64,000 nt of DNA from Dendrophyllia cribrosa. Taxonomy: Eukaryota > Cnidaria > Anthozoa > Scleractinia > Dendrophylliidae. The position numbers were made by a program, and so were the translations under genes. The number at the start of each line of letters is the position of its first letter. The stretch's first letter is position 1. Below the pieces are notes generated by a model. That model did no database searches, was not told where the DNA came from, and saw only the letters and a list, made by a program, of their open reading frames with translations. The stretch covers positions 22,403,855 to 22,467,854 of the forward strand of contig JAJLRJ010000005.1 in NCBI GenBank assembly GCA_024195265.1. The letters run 5' to 3'. This document shows positions 46,083 to 58,080 of the stretch, piece by piece.

Positions 46083-49000
46083 GTAGGTATTATGACGATT
46101 GGTTGGATTTAAACACAAAGTGCTACCATTAAAGCAAAAAATATATATTCAAAATTTTCATTTTAGCGAGTGGGAAAATACAGGCACCCTAAAATGGGAA
46201 GGCGCGCAAAGGACAAAGCACCAGTAGGAACCACGACGACCCAGCTCGCTAGAAAATCGGCAGCTACCCAAACGACAGCAGAAAACACCGCGATATCACT
46301 TGACTCGTGGACGGTAGAAGAGACGTGCTTCGGCGAAATTTTAAGGGGACCTTGTGGTCGAGTGCTTTTCCCGCCTGGGCTTTATGAGGAAGTACAGGAG
46401 GAAATGCTCCAGCTTTCCAAACGTAGGATATAAAATAATTTATCTAAGGCAAACGGAAAACCAACAAAAACGGCTCTTTCTTGGTGTTGCAAGGTGCATT
46501 AATACATTTCAACCTAGAGTTCTTTGTTTTCAATAGTATTGTTTTACTGCATTTTCTTTGTTATTGTCTATTGTTTGATTGTCTTCGTGCTCTAGGTGCC
46601 TTGCAACACCAAGAAAGAGCCACAAGTACTTTTCATTGATCAGCCAAACAGACATATGGTTCAAGGCTCAATTTTATTTTCAATGTTTCATAAAACGACC
46701 CACATACAACAACAAACGTATAATAAAGGTGTAAGAAAGAAGGCAGACAGGAAGACAGACAGACAAAGTGGGGCAGTGAGATAGATCTACAGAAAGAGGC
46801 AGGCAGGCAAAGAAAGACCTATAGAAAAATATATTTTGGTAATCCAATTAATTCTGTTGTTGTTTTCTTTCAGGGTGTGACATTTCAAAGGAGTTACAAT
46901 GTATAAAAAATACTCTCTTCCAAGAATTCACTAGTTCAGGAAAATCACCAATATATGATCCAGAGGAATTTCAAAAGTTGTGCACTAAGGCAGGAGCCAA
47001 AACAATCTTTAGTACTATTCTTTCGGCGATGACAAGTGAAAGGCATTCTGAACAACGAGTGGAATCCAACAAAAAAAGAACAGTTGCTATAATTTACAAG
47101 CTATGCTTTGGTTTGAGCCAAGTATGCAACTGGATGCAAACGGACCATAACATATTTCTCAAACAGTCAAACATAGATAATGAGGGATTGCAAACAGAGC
47201 ATCTCATGGGGGCCTCCTGTAGCAAAAGTAAATCAAAATTAATGATGAATGAGATGGCAAAAACAGCATCTACAAAAATCAATGAAATAGTGACAGAGGC
47301 CATTGCACAGAGGTGGCAGTTGGTGCTAGTCATCGATGACTACACTACAATTCACTCCATCAGACGACCACTTACAGAACAACTGAGCAATGCTAAATCT
47401 ATGTGTACAATTCTTATCAAAGCTTTCAAAAACATCAATGCAGTACCTTCCTCTCCAGTAAGCAGCTATCATGACCCCAAAGGTATTGATATAGAATCAT
47501 CTGTACAAACTGTCTCTGGTTTGAATTCTATGTACAAATTGACCTACACCTACTCCTCTGTCATGCCTGCTTGGATCACTGCCACATTTTCAAATCCAGA
47601 AATGGAGAGACACCGCGTAACAGCACATGTATATAGCAATGATGACTCAGTCAGTTCCATGAGAAAAATGGATGATGTCCATTTGGTTGACTTTGTCCAG
47701 TTAACACTGAAAAGCAGGGACGACTTTTCTGCTGCATTTGACATACTACTCGGTACCAAGCTCTCAGACTATTTTCAAGAATTCCTTACTCCCCAGCCTG
47801 GTGATTGGCCGGCACAATTTTATAGCCGTCAAATTGTGTATGAGACTTTGTCCAAGTTCAGTAATCCAGCTCATGCAAATGGTTCTTCCATACTTCCACA
47901 GCCTCCTCATGATCATTGCTATGCCACAGCCTCAACCTCCATCCCTGAAACACAAAGTATAGTAAATCAGCCAAAAATACTTTCAATAATTCCCTGTATT
48001 GGCCCCTTACATGTGTCATTAAATGGCAGAGAAACTGTTTTTAATGATTACCGATTATTTTTTGAAAACATCTACAAGCAACTGTTTCCAAAAAGTAAGC
48101 TGGCCAAAAGCCCAAAGCCATGGCGGATAAGTCTTCTGCAAGAGGTTGTTTATGGAGGATGGCTTTTTATCAGAGACAGCATCAAAGACAAGTTTTCTTA
48201 CTGTAAGGACACTGAATACAGGACACTGTTAAATTTACTAGACAATTATTTGCCCCTTGTCCTCACTATCTACTCTGTGACTTTTAAAATGAATAACTTT
48301 CCAGAATACTTTAACGCTATAATACGGATCTGGACTATGTTTGTTTGCCTTGAACGGCACCACTATGATAAAGCTCCGCTGGTCTGGCTGGCTATGTGCA
48401 CCTATTGGGGAAAGCACCATCCTAAGTTATACAACCTTCTGAGGTCGTGTCTGGTTATATTTGACGAGTATCCCGTTGAAAATGCGCATAGCATAATAAG
48501 AGCTAAAACCAACCCTCATGATACAGCTGAGCAAATAATCAAGAAAGCCAAGGCAACCTTTCAATCAAAACACTCTCAGAAGAACTTCAAAGAACATTTT
48601 GCACCTGCAAATAAACAACACTTCAAACTAAACCACCTGACAAGTCTGAAAGCTAAATGTGCTACTATTCTGGCTGATATTTTTACACAGATTTCAAAGA
48701 ATCCAGGAATGGCAAAGATATGGAATGAAGGTAAAAAGAAAAAACTACTGTTGCCAAGAGTTTTTGGTAATGAAGCTGTTAAATCAAAAGTTCTTCCATT
48801 GGGATACTGTGGAAATACTATGCCTAAAGAAGACAGGAGATGTGATCTACAAGGATGTAACATATGTGGGGATCAGCCATGGCACATTTTTGAGGGCTGC
48901 TCGCATTCATTTCACGAGGTTTGTCTAGATGATCACCAATTTTGTCCCCTTTGTCACACATTCTTAGAAGAAAGAGCAAGGTCTCTGTCACAAACAGCTC

Positions 49001-50160
49001 AAGATGCCATCTTGAATCCTAAAGAAAAAGAGACTCCCATTTCATCTACTAATACTGATACAAGCAATGATGATCAAGTCTTAGATGCCTTGGATGACTT
49101 AGATGCCTTAACAGCAAACAGAAGTAGCTTAGATGTGGAGAGTCAGTTGCAGTCCATCAATGTGAAACTATCGGCACTGCCACTACCCCCTCCACCACCC
49201 TTACCTCAGCACCAACCACTAGCCCCTCCAGCACTAGTAACACAACAGTCTACCACATGTAGCACAAGAAAGCAGCCCATGTGTAAAAAATGTCATCACA
49301 CAAGAAAGGGTCATTCATACCTGAAGAATGCACCTATTAGATGTCCCAGATGTTCAGGGGGAATTTGTACAAGCAACAACAATACTATGTCACCACCAAG
49401 TGTACCCCCACCAGCATCAAGTGTACCTCTGCCAGCATCAAGTGTACTCCCACCACCAACAAGTGTACCCCCACCACCAACAAGTGTACCCCCACCACCA
49501 ACTAGTGTACCTGCACCACAACAGCAATTCTATCTCCAGACAACTAATCATTTTGGATATGTCAATGAATTTTTATTGCCTCAACAACTTTCACAATGTT
49601 CAATATTTGGTATACAGCTAGGCAGCAATGCCTGCACAATAATTGCAGCCCTTGGTGGTATGAAGTTTTTAGATGGAACTCTTCCATTCCCAACACCAGT
49701 AAATCTCCTAAGGTCTATTGCTTCATTTGCTAACTCAATGAAAGAGGGAAATTTGCTTTACAATACATTGAACATGCCACTGAGTCAACCAAACTTAAAT
49801 GTCCAGGAAGCACTTCAAACAAGAACTGACAATTATAACCTTAAAATAGTTGAGGACATAGGGATCTTTTGTAAAGCATCTCTCACAGACAAGCTGAATG
49901 AAATTTGCTCCATTGCTGAGGATTGTTGTACAATCCTTATTGCTCCACCAGACAAGTCAATGCTTCTCTGCTGTAGTAAAGCTGAACAGTCAATCGCACT
50001 ATTTGAAAGTCATCCTCATGGACAACATGGAGGGATAGTAGCACTTGCCAAATATGAGCACCTTGACAAATTTGTGTCGTATCTATCACTTATGTGTGTG
50101 CGTGACTGGGGACATGATATTGATGGTGCTAACTTATTTGTAATGGGAGCTAAGGAGTAA
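45840..50160 (+). CDS. 1261-residue zinc-finger/RING protein of a putative mobile element (three exons)
   Basis: Exons 45840-46082, 46167-46422 and 46874-50160 join in frame through consensus CAG/GTAGGT, AAAC/GTAGGA and TTTCAG sites. Residues 5-18 are hydrophobic and look like a signal peptide, which is odd given the zinc fingers that follow; a Cys cluster follows at about 21-70. From about 200 to 760 lies a long conserved-looking region containing VIDDYT (Asp 321, 322), LLDNYLP (Asp 623) and DEYPVENAHS (Glu 702). Residues 828-860 form a RING-like C3H2C3 finger. A proline-rich linker carries a CKKC-GH-CPRC motif (970-993). The C-terminus holds SNACTII (Cys 1087) and FESHPHG (His 1213, 1215), resembling a cysteine-protease or deubiquitinase-like fold. 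From memory, the central region resembles repetitive proteins in cnidarians, sponges and glomeromycete fungi. The Asp/Glu motifs could be a transposase core, but that is inference. A more upstream in-frame ATG exists at 45729. Confidence 0.82.
46167..46422 (+). CDS. Exon 2 of the 1261-aa protein
   Basis: Starts after TTTTAG in phase 0 with RVGKYRHPKMGRRAKDKAP (basic), ends after QLSK with one nt. Contains CFGEILRGPCGRVLFPPGLY. Confidence 0.8.
46472..46621. repeat. Perfect 23-bp inverted repeat in intron 2
   Basis: The arm 46472-46494 is an exact reverse complement of 46599-46621, with a loop of about 100 nt, so it could form a stem in the pre-mRNA. It may be a remnant of a small insertion. 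Confidence 0.75.
46874..50160 (+). CDS. Exon 3 of the 1261-aa protein
   Basis: Starts after TTCTTTCAG, completing an Arg codon, then CDISKELQCIKNTLFQ, and stays open to a TAA at 50158-50160. The long intact frame, with no stop or frameshift, indicates recent origin or selection. Confidence 0.88.
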
Positions 50161-50350
50161 TTTTGCTTATGTTACTGAGTTACATAGTGTGTAGGACTTC
50201 TTAAATAGCTATACAACTATTTAAAAAAGGTTGTTGTACTTAAGTCTATGCCCCTAGACCACAAAGGAGCATGGGAGGTATGAAATAACTGGTTCTTTGG
50301 CAAATGTCTGGCATTCTACAACATGAAAAATGGTCAGAGCCCAAAACAAT

Positions 50351-50356
50351 AATAAA
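50351..50356 (+). terminator. Candidate polyadenylation signal
   Basis: AATAAA about 190 bp after the stop codon of the 1261-residue gene. Short AT-rich motifs are common here, so this is suggestive only. Confidence 0.4.
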
Positions 50357-51733
50357 AATTAATATGTAATGCAATGTCTACTCAAAATTTTATTTCTAAA
50401 GTGTTTTTTATTTTCAGCACGCTAAAGGTGCATGTCATGTATACTTGACTATAGCTGCGACAACCTTTTCTGAAATAGGTGTATAAGCTTGCCAAAGTGA
50501 CAAGAGGGTCTGAAACTATTTTCAGCTAAGAAAGTGGTGCTTATTGTTTATGTTACAATTACAGTAAAAATAATATAATGCACATCCAAAAAAACTATAT
50601 TATCATGATATTATGAGTTTTGCTTTTGAGGCAATCTCAAATTTAGTTCATTTGTCATACAAACTGACAACAATCCCAAATGAAGCTATTTCAGGGGCAA
50701 TTCCCAGGCAGAGACTTCAAGTATAGCAAAAGTTATGTTAAGGAACAGTTTAATGAGTTAGTTTATACTCAAAACATCTAAAAAATCTCCAACTTCCCCC
50801 ATTTTCCAAGCCAATGTAGCACCATGTATTAAAAGCAAATTGAATGTAGTTTAGTTTCCAATATATATTGCTCTGGCACAACGAGCGGTTTTCGAATAAT
50901 AAACAACTAATTAATATTCAATAAACAATAATTTTTTGTAGATTTGTTAATTCGAGTTGAGGCTTCATTTTGCTACTGATTGCAAAGAAAAAAGTGATTA
51001 CAAGATAACAAGAGTTCTAGAAACCGTGTATGATTTATTTGAAGTTATGGCATTCGCCACGAGGGAAGTTGAACTACACAAACAACAAGACGAGAACCAA
51101 CGTGTTTCACTATAAAGGTGAAAACACAAAACTTCCCCCATTTTGTGATTGATCTCTGGTAGATAAACGGATTTCAAAATGATAGTTGTTGCCATTTTTA
51201 TTTAAAACTCTGTGGCACAACGACTGGACTTCGAAATCATGGTCTGCCAAGACGGCGAGAAATTGGCATTTTGCATTAGAGCAAGGAAGTTCACCGAAAG
51301 ATTTCGCATGTACTCCTTGGCGCGATTTCTTAAAGAGGGACTTAAATAAAACAAACTTACCTTTACGGATACGTTGACAGTTCATATATCAATTCTGGGT
51401 AGAAAGTTCACGTGGCAATGTCCATTGAAGACCACAAATCCGCCATTAATCCATAAGTCCTTGCATAGAGTTGTCTCTTCGAATTGTTGAACAGCATTAC
51501 AATCTCAAGCTCAAAGGGCCAGTATTTTCATCCCCAACGTACTAATATGATTTGTACTTTTACTATGTGTTGATTTAAAGTTTTTCCCGCAAACGAAAAT
51601 GAAGGAATTAGCCCCGAATTTAGCCACGGCACTTGACAACAAGATATCGCTTCGGAGCCAAAGCAAGCAAGCCGCGTACTTTTGTGCGCATGCGTCACAA
51701 GAAAGCCCCCTGTTGCTTGGGTATAACTATAGA

Positions 51734-51881
51734 TGGTTTTCACTCACGTGACCTTCAGTCCTGTGGGACTCAAATGACAAAGGCCATGGCGGCCATGTTG
51801 GTGCACATAACAAATGAAGTTCATTAAAATTCTTTTGTAGGTGTGCACCAACATGGCCGCCGTGACGTAACGTGAAAACCA
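51734..51881. mobile_element. TGGTTTTCAC MITE, copy 2 (inverted, inside the 6.7 kb element)
   Basis: Reverse-orientation copy of 44158-44360 without the internal duplication. CTATAG flanks it on both sides, suggesting insertion into one of the TAACTATAGTTA palindromes. Confidence 0.75.
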
Positions 51882-51914
51882 CCTATAGTTAGTCTGTATT
51901 GTTTTGGATCACCG

Positions 51915-52016
51915 AAGCGTAAATTTTCTAACTATAGTTAGAGCGAACAGAGAAGCGGACACATTACCAAAATAGCTAACTATAGTTATCCCCGTCTTAA
52001 CTATAGTTAGTAGCCC
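51915..52016. repeat. Subterminal palindromic repeats TAACTATAGTTA
   Basis: At least three copies of the 12-bp palindrome, or close variants, lie within about 100 bp of the right terminal repeat, with partial copies near 51724 and 51887. Arrays like this often act as transposase-binding sites; here that is inference. Confidence 0.55.
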
Positions 52017-52279
52017 AGATGTGACCGCAGCCATTGTCAACACTTCATGCAGAAAGAACAATGCGTTGCAGAATATAGTGTATTTCACCCAGGTACCACG
52101 CAGCTCTCAACAACCTTTAGTTTTATTGGACCTGTATATCACGCAGCTCTGTTGTTTTCAGGGCTAGGGTCCATTGTTGTGTTGTTTGTTCCATTGTTTT
52201 CTCAGCAAATCAGGGAAGACCTTGTAAGAGCTGCGTACTGCCCCATTTTACCAGACAGCGCTTTGCACGTGCAATTATA

Positions 52280-52410
52280 GAGGTTTTGCACGGCAGCCAT
52301 GTTGCATGGCAGGAACAATGAAAATGTTTTGCATTAGAAAGAACATTATTTCCCATAGGGAAAATAATCTATTGTTCCTGCCATGCAACATGGCTGCCGT
52401 GCAAAACCTC
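52280..52410. mobile_element. 131-bp near-palindromic MITE
   Basis: GAGGTTTTGCACGGCAGCCA ends, arms of about 40 bp; TA on both sides (52278-52279, 52411-52412), as for Tc1/mariner-type targets. Confidence 0.75.
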
Positions 52411-53567
52411 TAGTGATGCAGAAACATTACAGAGCCTGTTCGTGGTTGTAGAACACATTTTGGACGGTCATTGCTCATTACAGTTTCTTTGCTCTGAGTC
52501 AACTGGAAGTCAGAAGTCAGAGGAAAATCGGCTTTCGAAAATTAACGCTCGCGTGCCATGTTATCAGCAATAACCCAATGGAGCCAACTTAAATGGAGAT
52601 CATGGCTGTCGTCGATTCTTGCTGCGTAGGCTAATAAATTGGTTGAAAGGTTGTTCATATAAAGGGTGTTTGCTGTTTAAAGTAATTTGATGGAATCATG
52701 AAACAATTTATGAATTGATTAAGGGTTCTTGGGTTGCTTTTTATTGAACAAGTTAAGAAGCTGTACACAGCTTGAATTGCATATGGCTTTAACCCCGAGT
52801 GTTTTGAGTGCCTTTACGGAGAAACATAAATTTAAATTATGTCTGAAAAATAAAATTACATTCAGTAGCCGACACGATCGCTAACTGAAATGCAAAGTTA
52901 TATAAAACACAAATCGTGTAAATCAAACCTAAGTGCGATTCAAGTCACTTAATGACCTGATGCGTGAAAACCTTGTTTATTCTTTCACCCAGCAAAATAA
53001 CACATTGCTGACAATAATTTAACTAATCAACCTCCCAAATATTTTCTTTTAGAGCGGTCTAAAATGCTCAACACTGAGCGACAGACCTATGCGTTAAATA
53101 CGTATTCAGGTCTGGTTGGATTTTCATGTTCTGGTGTGTTAATGTTAGCTAGCTAATTAAGATAGGAGATCGAGCGTTGAATGTTTTTTTAGGGCAGTCT
53201 GGAAATATTCAATTTTAATTAAATGAGAAATAGAACACGATCTTTATGTCAACAATCACTTTGATAACAAAGTATAAAGGCAATGCTGATACCATGTAGA
53301 ACATTTAACGCGACCACAACTGTTTTACACAGGAAAAGGTCAATTTAATTTATTTAAGTCGTGGTGGGTAGAGCGAATCATAATGTTTAACCTAAAATCT
53401 AGGCAGGACAAAAGGCCACAATTGTTGATACTAATAAATAGAAGAAGGCTGCAATTTATCAGAAAATGATAAACTCTAAAAAAGCCCGATGATAATACTC
53501 GAAGAGTTCTTGTTTCTTGTTAGCCGGTCCACAAATCAAAATTAGCATTCTTGCATTCTTTTAGCCG

Positions 53568-53765
53568 TTATTTTGTTTCTTTATCGCGTTCGAAGAACGC
53601 AATCCTAATTTCGTGTTGGTTGTCCTGTGGTTTATGTGCAGTAAAATTTGAGATTTTTTTTTGGACGGTCTTCCAAATGGCCGCCCCTATTGTTTTTTTT
53701 CAGGGGCTCATTTCCGCCGGAAATTCCTTCGAACGCGTCTCCATAATCTGTGATTACTGCTAGTT
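53568..53765 (-). repeat. Interspersed repeat, minus copy
   Basis: Reverse-complement counterpart of 39405-39600. Confidence 0.65.
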
Positions 53766-53937
53766 TAATATTTCTGCATTGCTTTACGCACTTCTGGTGA
53801 TCTTTTTCTTCCTATCGCGAGATAATAAAGCAAGCTTTTGGCCATAACCATGAAACACGATACAACATCCGGGACACTAAGTCCCTTTAATGCCTATCAC
53901 AGTATTTTCAGATCAAAATAAGTACGAGGAATTTTAA

Positions 53938-54484
53938 AGTGCATATGACAGATTTTTTTGAATTGGCTTGTTGGAATCTACATGGCGGCCATGTTGTGAT
54001 TAGAAAGTCGAAAAAAGATTTTCTATATCGATTTTTCTTGTCTGTGATTTTGCCGTCTAAAAACGTGAAATTTCACTTCCGGTGGGTTACAAAACCGCGC
54101 AAGAAGAAAGACTGGAAATAGTCCACTGTGCCGTCAATACAAGAATGCCAGTGTCGCGGTTTCTCAGTTCCTCCGTTTTTTGGTGCGTGTTGCTACAAAC
54201 ATAGACAACACATCTTGATAGAACCACGTTTCTTCCTCAGGGCGCACTAAAAAATGCGAGGAACGAGAAACCTCGACACCGACATTCTTGTATTGACGTC
54301 ACAGCGGACTATTTCCAGTCTTTCTTCTTGCGCGGTTTTGTAACCCACCGGAAGTAAATTTTTACGTTTTTAGACAGCTGAAAGACGGGAAAGAAAATCG
54401 ATATCGAAAAAACTATTTTCGATTTTCTTATAAGATCACAATGTAGATTATATCAAGCAAATAAAAAAATCCGTCATATACACT
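53938..54484. mobile_element. TTAA-flanked element, 547 bp, long inverted arms
   Basis: Ends AGTGCATATGACAGATTTTT / inverted; TTAA at 53934-53937 and 54485-54488. Inner arms include CTTCCGGTGGGTTACAAAAC. Confidence 0.75.
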
Positions 54485-55574
54485 TTAAGAGGATCATGAA
54501 GCCCATTTTAATTTACATACATGTATGTTCTTTTGTCCATCAATGTTAGATATGGCAAAGTGAAAAACCCACCGTACAACCAGCAACTGTTTATGCGCCT
54601 ACTAAGCCGTGTTGTCGTTCAATCACTTCCGCTTGTCCACCTCTTGTATTAGCATTAGCGTTTAGCATAAATTATTAAATTTTTGGGAGCTGTAAAGTTT
54701 CGCGTGCTGCCGTGAACTTCAAATTGTGATTTGTGAAAGCAAGAGCGGCCGTCCCTAAGTATCGCCATGTGGTGTGCAAAATGCATGGAAAAATCGAAAA
54801 TTCTCAAACTCTGCCATAACTTGATAACTTGCAGATTGATTAATTTTTTAGGGGGTCACACTCATCGCTTAAATATCGCTTAAAAATAAAAATAAAATAC
54901 AAAAATTCATTAATAATTCATAAGCATATAAGCCAGTCACAACACGTAAATCGATCACGTGCATGAACCTTTATACCCGGTAAAATTCATCAAATTGAAA
55001 AGTCTGGGGAGGGCTTTGAATTCAGTCTCATGGGAAGTAGGGGGTTGAATGACTGAAACAAAAAAATGCTAATTAGGATAAACCTTTTATATAAAGAATA
55101 CTAATGAACATTAAATTTTGTATAAAATCTTCATAATAATTTCCATATGAAAATAATAAACCCAACAACAAACTTTTTAGCAATGGACTATTTAATAGCA
55201 AGCAAACTGTACTAACTAGTTTAACAGCATTTTTCCCAGCTAAGTGAAACTTAAGTAAGATATTTTGTGCTTTCAAGTTTAAAAAGAATGTGGTGCAAAA
55301 TACAGTTTGCATAAAATACAACCATGTACGCTTTCTAACAAAGCAACTAAAACAAGCAAGAAACTTTTCATATTTCAAATGAAAATGATATACTTACCTT
55401 CCTTCTTTCTTCCCAAGAAAAGACACGGCACTGCTACAGTTTGCCTCGTCTAAGTATCGTTGTAAACCACAAACGATGCATTATACACTACTCGGTACTT
55501 CAAACGATGTTACCACAAGAAATCTAAAATTCAAATATCCCACCGCCTGTAGCGCAATTGATTGTGCTCCTTAA

Positions 55575-55841
55575 GCCTGCCGCACACTTGAGGAAAGTGC
55601 TAAGCAAAATTCCTCGCGAGGTAGTTAGCTCAGCTGTTTCTTCAAGTGTGCGCTGGAGTTTTTGTGAGTTTTTCGCTTCGCGAGGTCGTGAGGCAAATAT
55701 CTGTCGTGCTTGATATTTTTTGCCTCATGAAACAAATACCTCATCGTGTGCGGGCGCCGCGAGAATCTGGCTGAGCCAAATTAATCGATTAGCCAATAAA
55801 CTTGCATGGCGAGCTCACGTGATTTCAAGCTCGACATTCAA

Positions 55842-55872
<31 letters not shown>

Positions 55873-56684
55873 CAGTAGATAAGTATTAACAAAATCCTTC
55901 TTGTTATCCGCTGGATAGTGATTTATCCGGTGGATAGCGCTATCCACCTTTTGAACAACTGGGGCCAGATAAATATATTTTCATATAATCAATCTATGTT
56001 GTTTATTAATTGCAAATTATCAATGATCAAGAAGTTTAGTTTGTTTTCGTTTTGGTTTCAATTCATCTTCTTGTTTATACATTTCTCCTTCACTTGGGGG
56101 CCTGTAGTTGCGCTTACATCCTATTCTTCCCCCCTTTTTTCTTCCATGCATTACATAGCTCTCCGTTTCCTTGATCTTATTGTCTGTCTGAGTTCTGTTT
56201 CCTCATCTCCATCGTTCGCTGGTGCTGTGATTCTGTTTCCAAAATAGAGCGCAGTCTAGTGGGCTTTGGTTTTGTGTGTCTTACCCTTGGTATGACTGGG
56301 GCTATGGTCTTGGAGTCTTTGTACCAAACAAAAAAAACACATTCCTGCCCGCCATCTTAAATGTCGAGCTTGAAATCACGTGAGCTCGCTATGCAATTTT
56401 ATTGGCTGATCGCTTAATTTGGCTCAGCCAGATTCTCTCGGCGCCCGCACACGATGAGGAATTTGTCTCACGAGGCAAAAAATATCAAACATGACAGATA
56501 TTTGCCTCGCGAGGTCGTGAGGCAAATATCATTTTCCAATGTTTGGGTGTGGCCAGATTGAAATTGGTTTAGACTGCATTTTGTTAATAACCATAAAAAC
56601 TCCAGCGCACACTTGAGGAAACAGCTGAGCTAATTGCCTCGCGAGGAATTTTGCTCAGCACTTTCCTCAAGTGTGCGGCATGCT
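55575..56684. mobile_element. 1.1 kb inverted-repeat element with nested hairpin MITE
   Basis: Arms of about 270 bp at each end (TGCCGCACACTTGAGGAAAG start; CTCGCGAGG boxes throughout). The nested hairpin at about 55845-55950 (GATAGCGCTATCCACCGGAT) is a separate MITE. Target duplication uncertain (TTAA versus TTTA). Confidence 0.7.
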
Positions 56685-57186
56685 TTAGGGACACGCTTTG
56701 CGAGAAATGTTTTTTGAAGCCGTTCAAAAAACTCGCAGCACGTGTATTATCTCGGCTTCGCCTCGAGTTTTAAAACCTGATATTCTATTCTCTTTCACTA
56801 CGTTCAGCCGAATAGAATACATGTCTATCACATGCTAACTAAATACGATTGTATAGGGAGAGGCCAACCAGCCATACAAATTTTATTTGATTTTACGCAA
56901 ATCAACACAACTTTTATTTTACAGTAAGTATCATTAACATTGTATAAAACAAAAAAGTAGTAAATATAATAACCAAAGCGACTACACGCGGACGCGAAAA
57001 ACCGAACGATGCCCGGAAACATGTTTCCCAAACCAAGTGCGTGTTAGTCAAATAACTTCCCTGGAGGTTAAGGAAGATCTACATAAAGGTATTAATTCAT
57101 TGATTGATTGACCGATTGACTGATTTAATAGTAGCGAGCGGGGGACGTGTGGGAAGCTAAGTAAGCTTTAAACTGGTGGCGTCAAT

Positions 57187-57348
57187 AGCTGCGGTTACAC
57201 GTTGCAACTTTTACCTAGGTAAATGCGAAATAACAATAGCCAAGGCCACAAAAAGCGTGCAGCGGCTATTGTTTTTCAAATTAATCGTGCAGCAGCTATT
57301 GTTATTTCGAATTTACCTAGGTAAAAGTTGAAACGTGTAACCGCGGCT
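57187..57348. mobile_element. 162-bp MITE with AGCTGCGGTTACACGTT ends
   Basis: Inverted arms of about 38 bp including TTTTACCTAGGTAAAT. AAT duplicated at 57184-57186 and 57349-57351. End sequence resembles that of the 6.7 kb element. Confidence 0.75.
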
Positions 57349-57549
57349 AATGAGTGAACCTCGTGGAAACGAGCAATAAAACTAGCTCGAATTCCCAAAG
57401 GGGAATTGCGAATAAAATTGCCACGACGCAATGTCAAGAAATACGACTACGCTACCGCTCGCTTTTTTAAACAGTACATAAAAAATTTTAAGTATTCAAA
57501 ACTCAACTTAAGTGAGAAGAGAAGATATTTACCTATAGTTTGAACTTAA

Positions 57550-58080
57550 CCCTCGGTCGTACAAGGGGAAGCAAACACCACTCCCCCCCCCCCCCCCCCC
57601 CCTTTAAGGTTTTTCTCCCATATTTTCAAGACAATTTAAGGTTAGCACATGCCGTTTTCAGTAGCTATTTGTTTATTCCTGAGACACATTTTAGTAAAGT
57701 TCAGCGACAACCAGTTGCTATGGTAACGTGATATGACGTCATAAGTAACATGTGATCCAGCCATTTTTGAATAAAAATGAATTCTTTTACCTTTTTTTAG
57801 TGAAAAAACATATAAAAGGCTATGAAAAGCATCAATATGTTTAATTATATGTTATTTTGCAACACTAGCAAAAATAATTGCAATTTCCGCATTTTCCCAA
57901 ACATTTTGAATTTTTAGTAAAATCCAAGATGGCGGCCATCCTGGTGGCCATTTTGGATGACGTCACGGACCCCCCAGCCGCGCCACAACCCATAATATTT
58001 ATCTTATCTTGTAGAGCACATCGCGGGCTATCTATTAGATGTAAAATATTTCCGAAATATTGCAACACCGGGAGGGGGGA
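57550..58080 (+). mobile_element. piggyBac-like element, one end visible
   Basis: TTAA then CCCTCGGTCGTACA at 57546-57563, related to 21040-21533; shares the AAAATCCAAGATGGCGGCC interior. The right end could not be placed. Confidence 0.5.

Larger units (their letters stand above)
45285..52032 (+). mobile_element. Putative autonomous DNA element carrying the 1261-aa gene
   Basis: GGCTGCGGTCACATCT at 45285-45300 is repeated in exact inverted form at 52017-52032, and ATT borders both ends (45282-45284 and 52033-52035) as a 3-bp target duplication. The unit is 6748 bp and has one intact gene. Its right end holds several copies of the palindrome TAACTATAGTTA. A small MITE (51734-51881) is nested near the right end. 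Superfamily unknown: the 3-bp duplication and GGC start are compatible with PIF/Harbinger-like ends, but the protein shows no recognised transposase by eye. Confidence 0.6.

Noticed and set aside
46978..50160. Start of the large plus-strand protein at 46978
   Set aside because: That codon is TTG, and the frame is open upstream to a good acceptor at 46873, with two earlier exons in phase. The true start is earlier.
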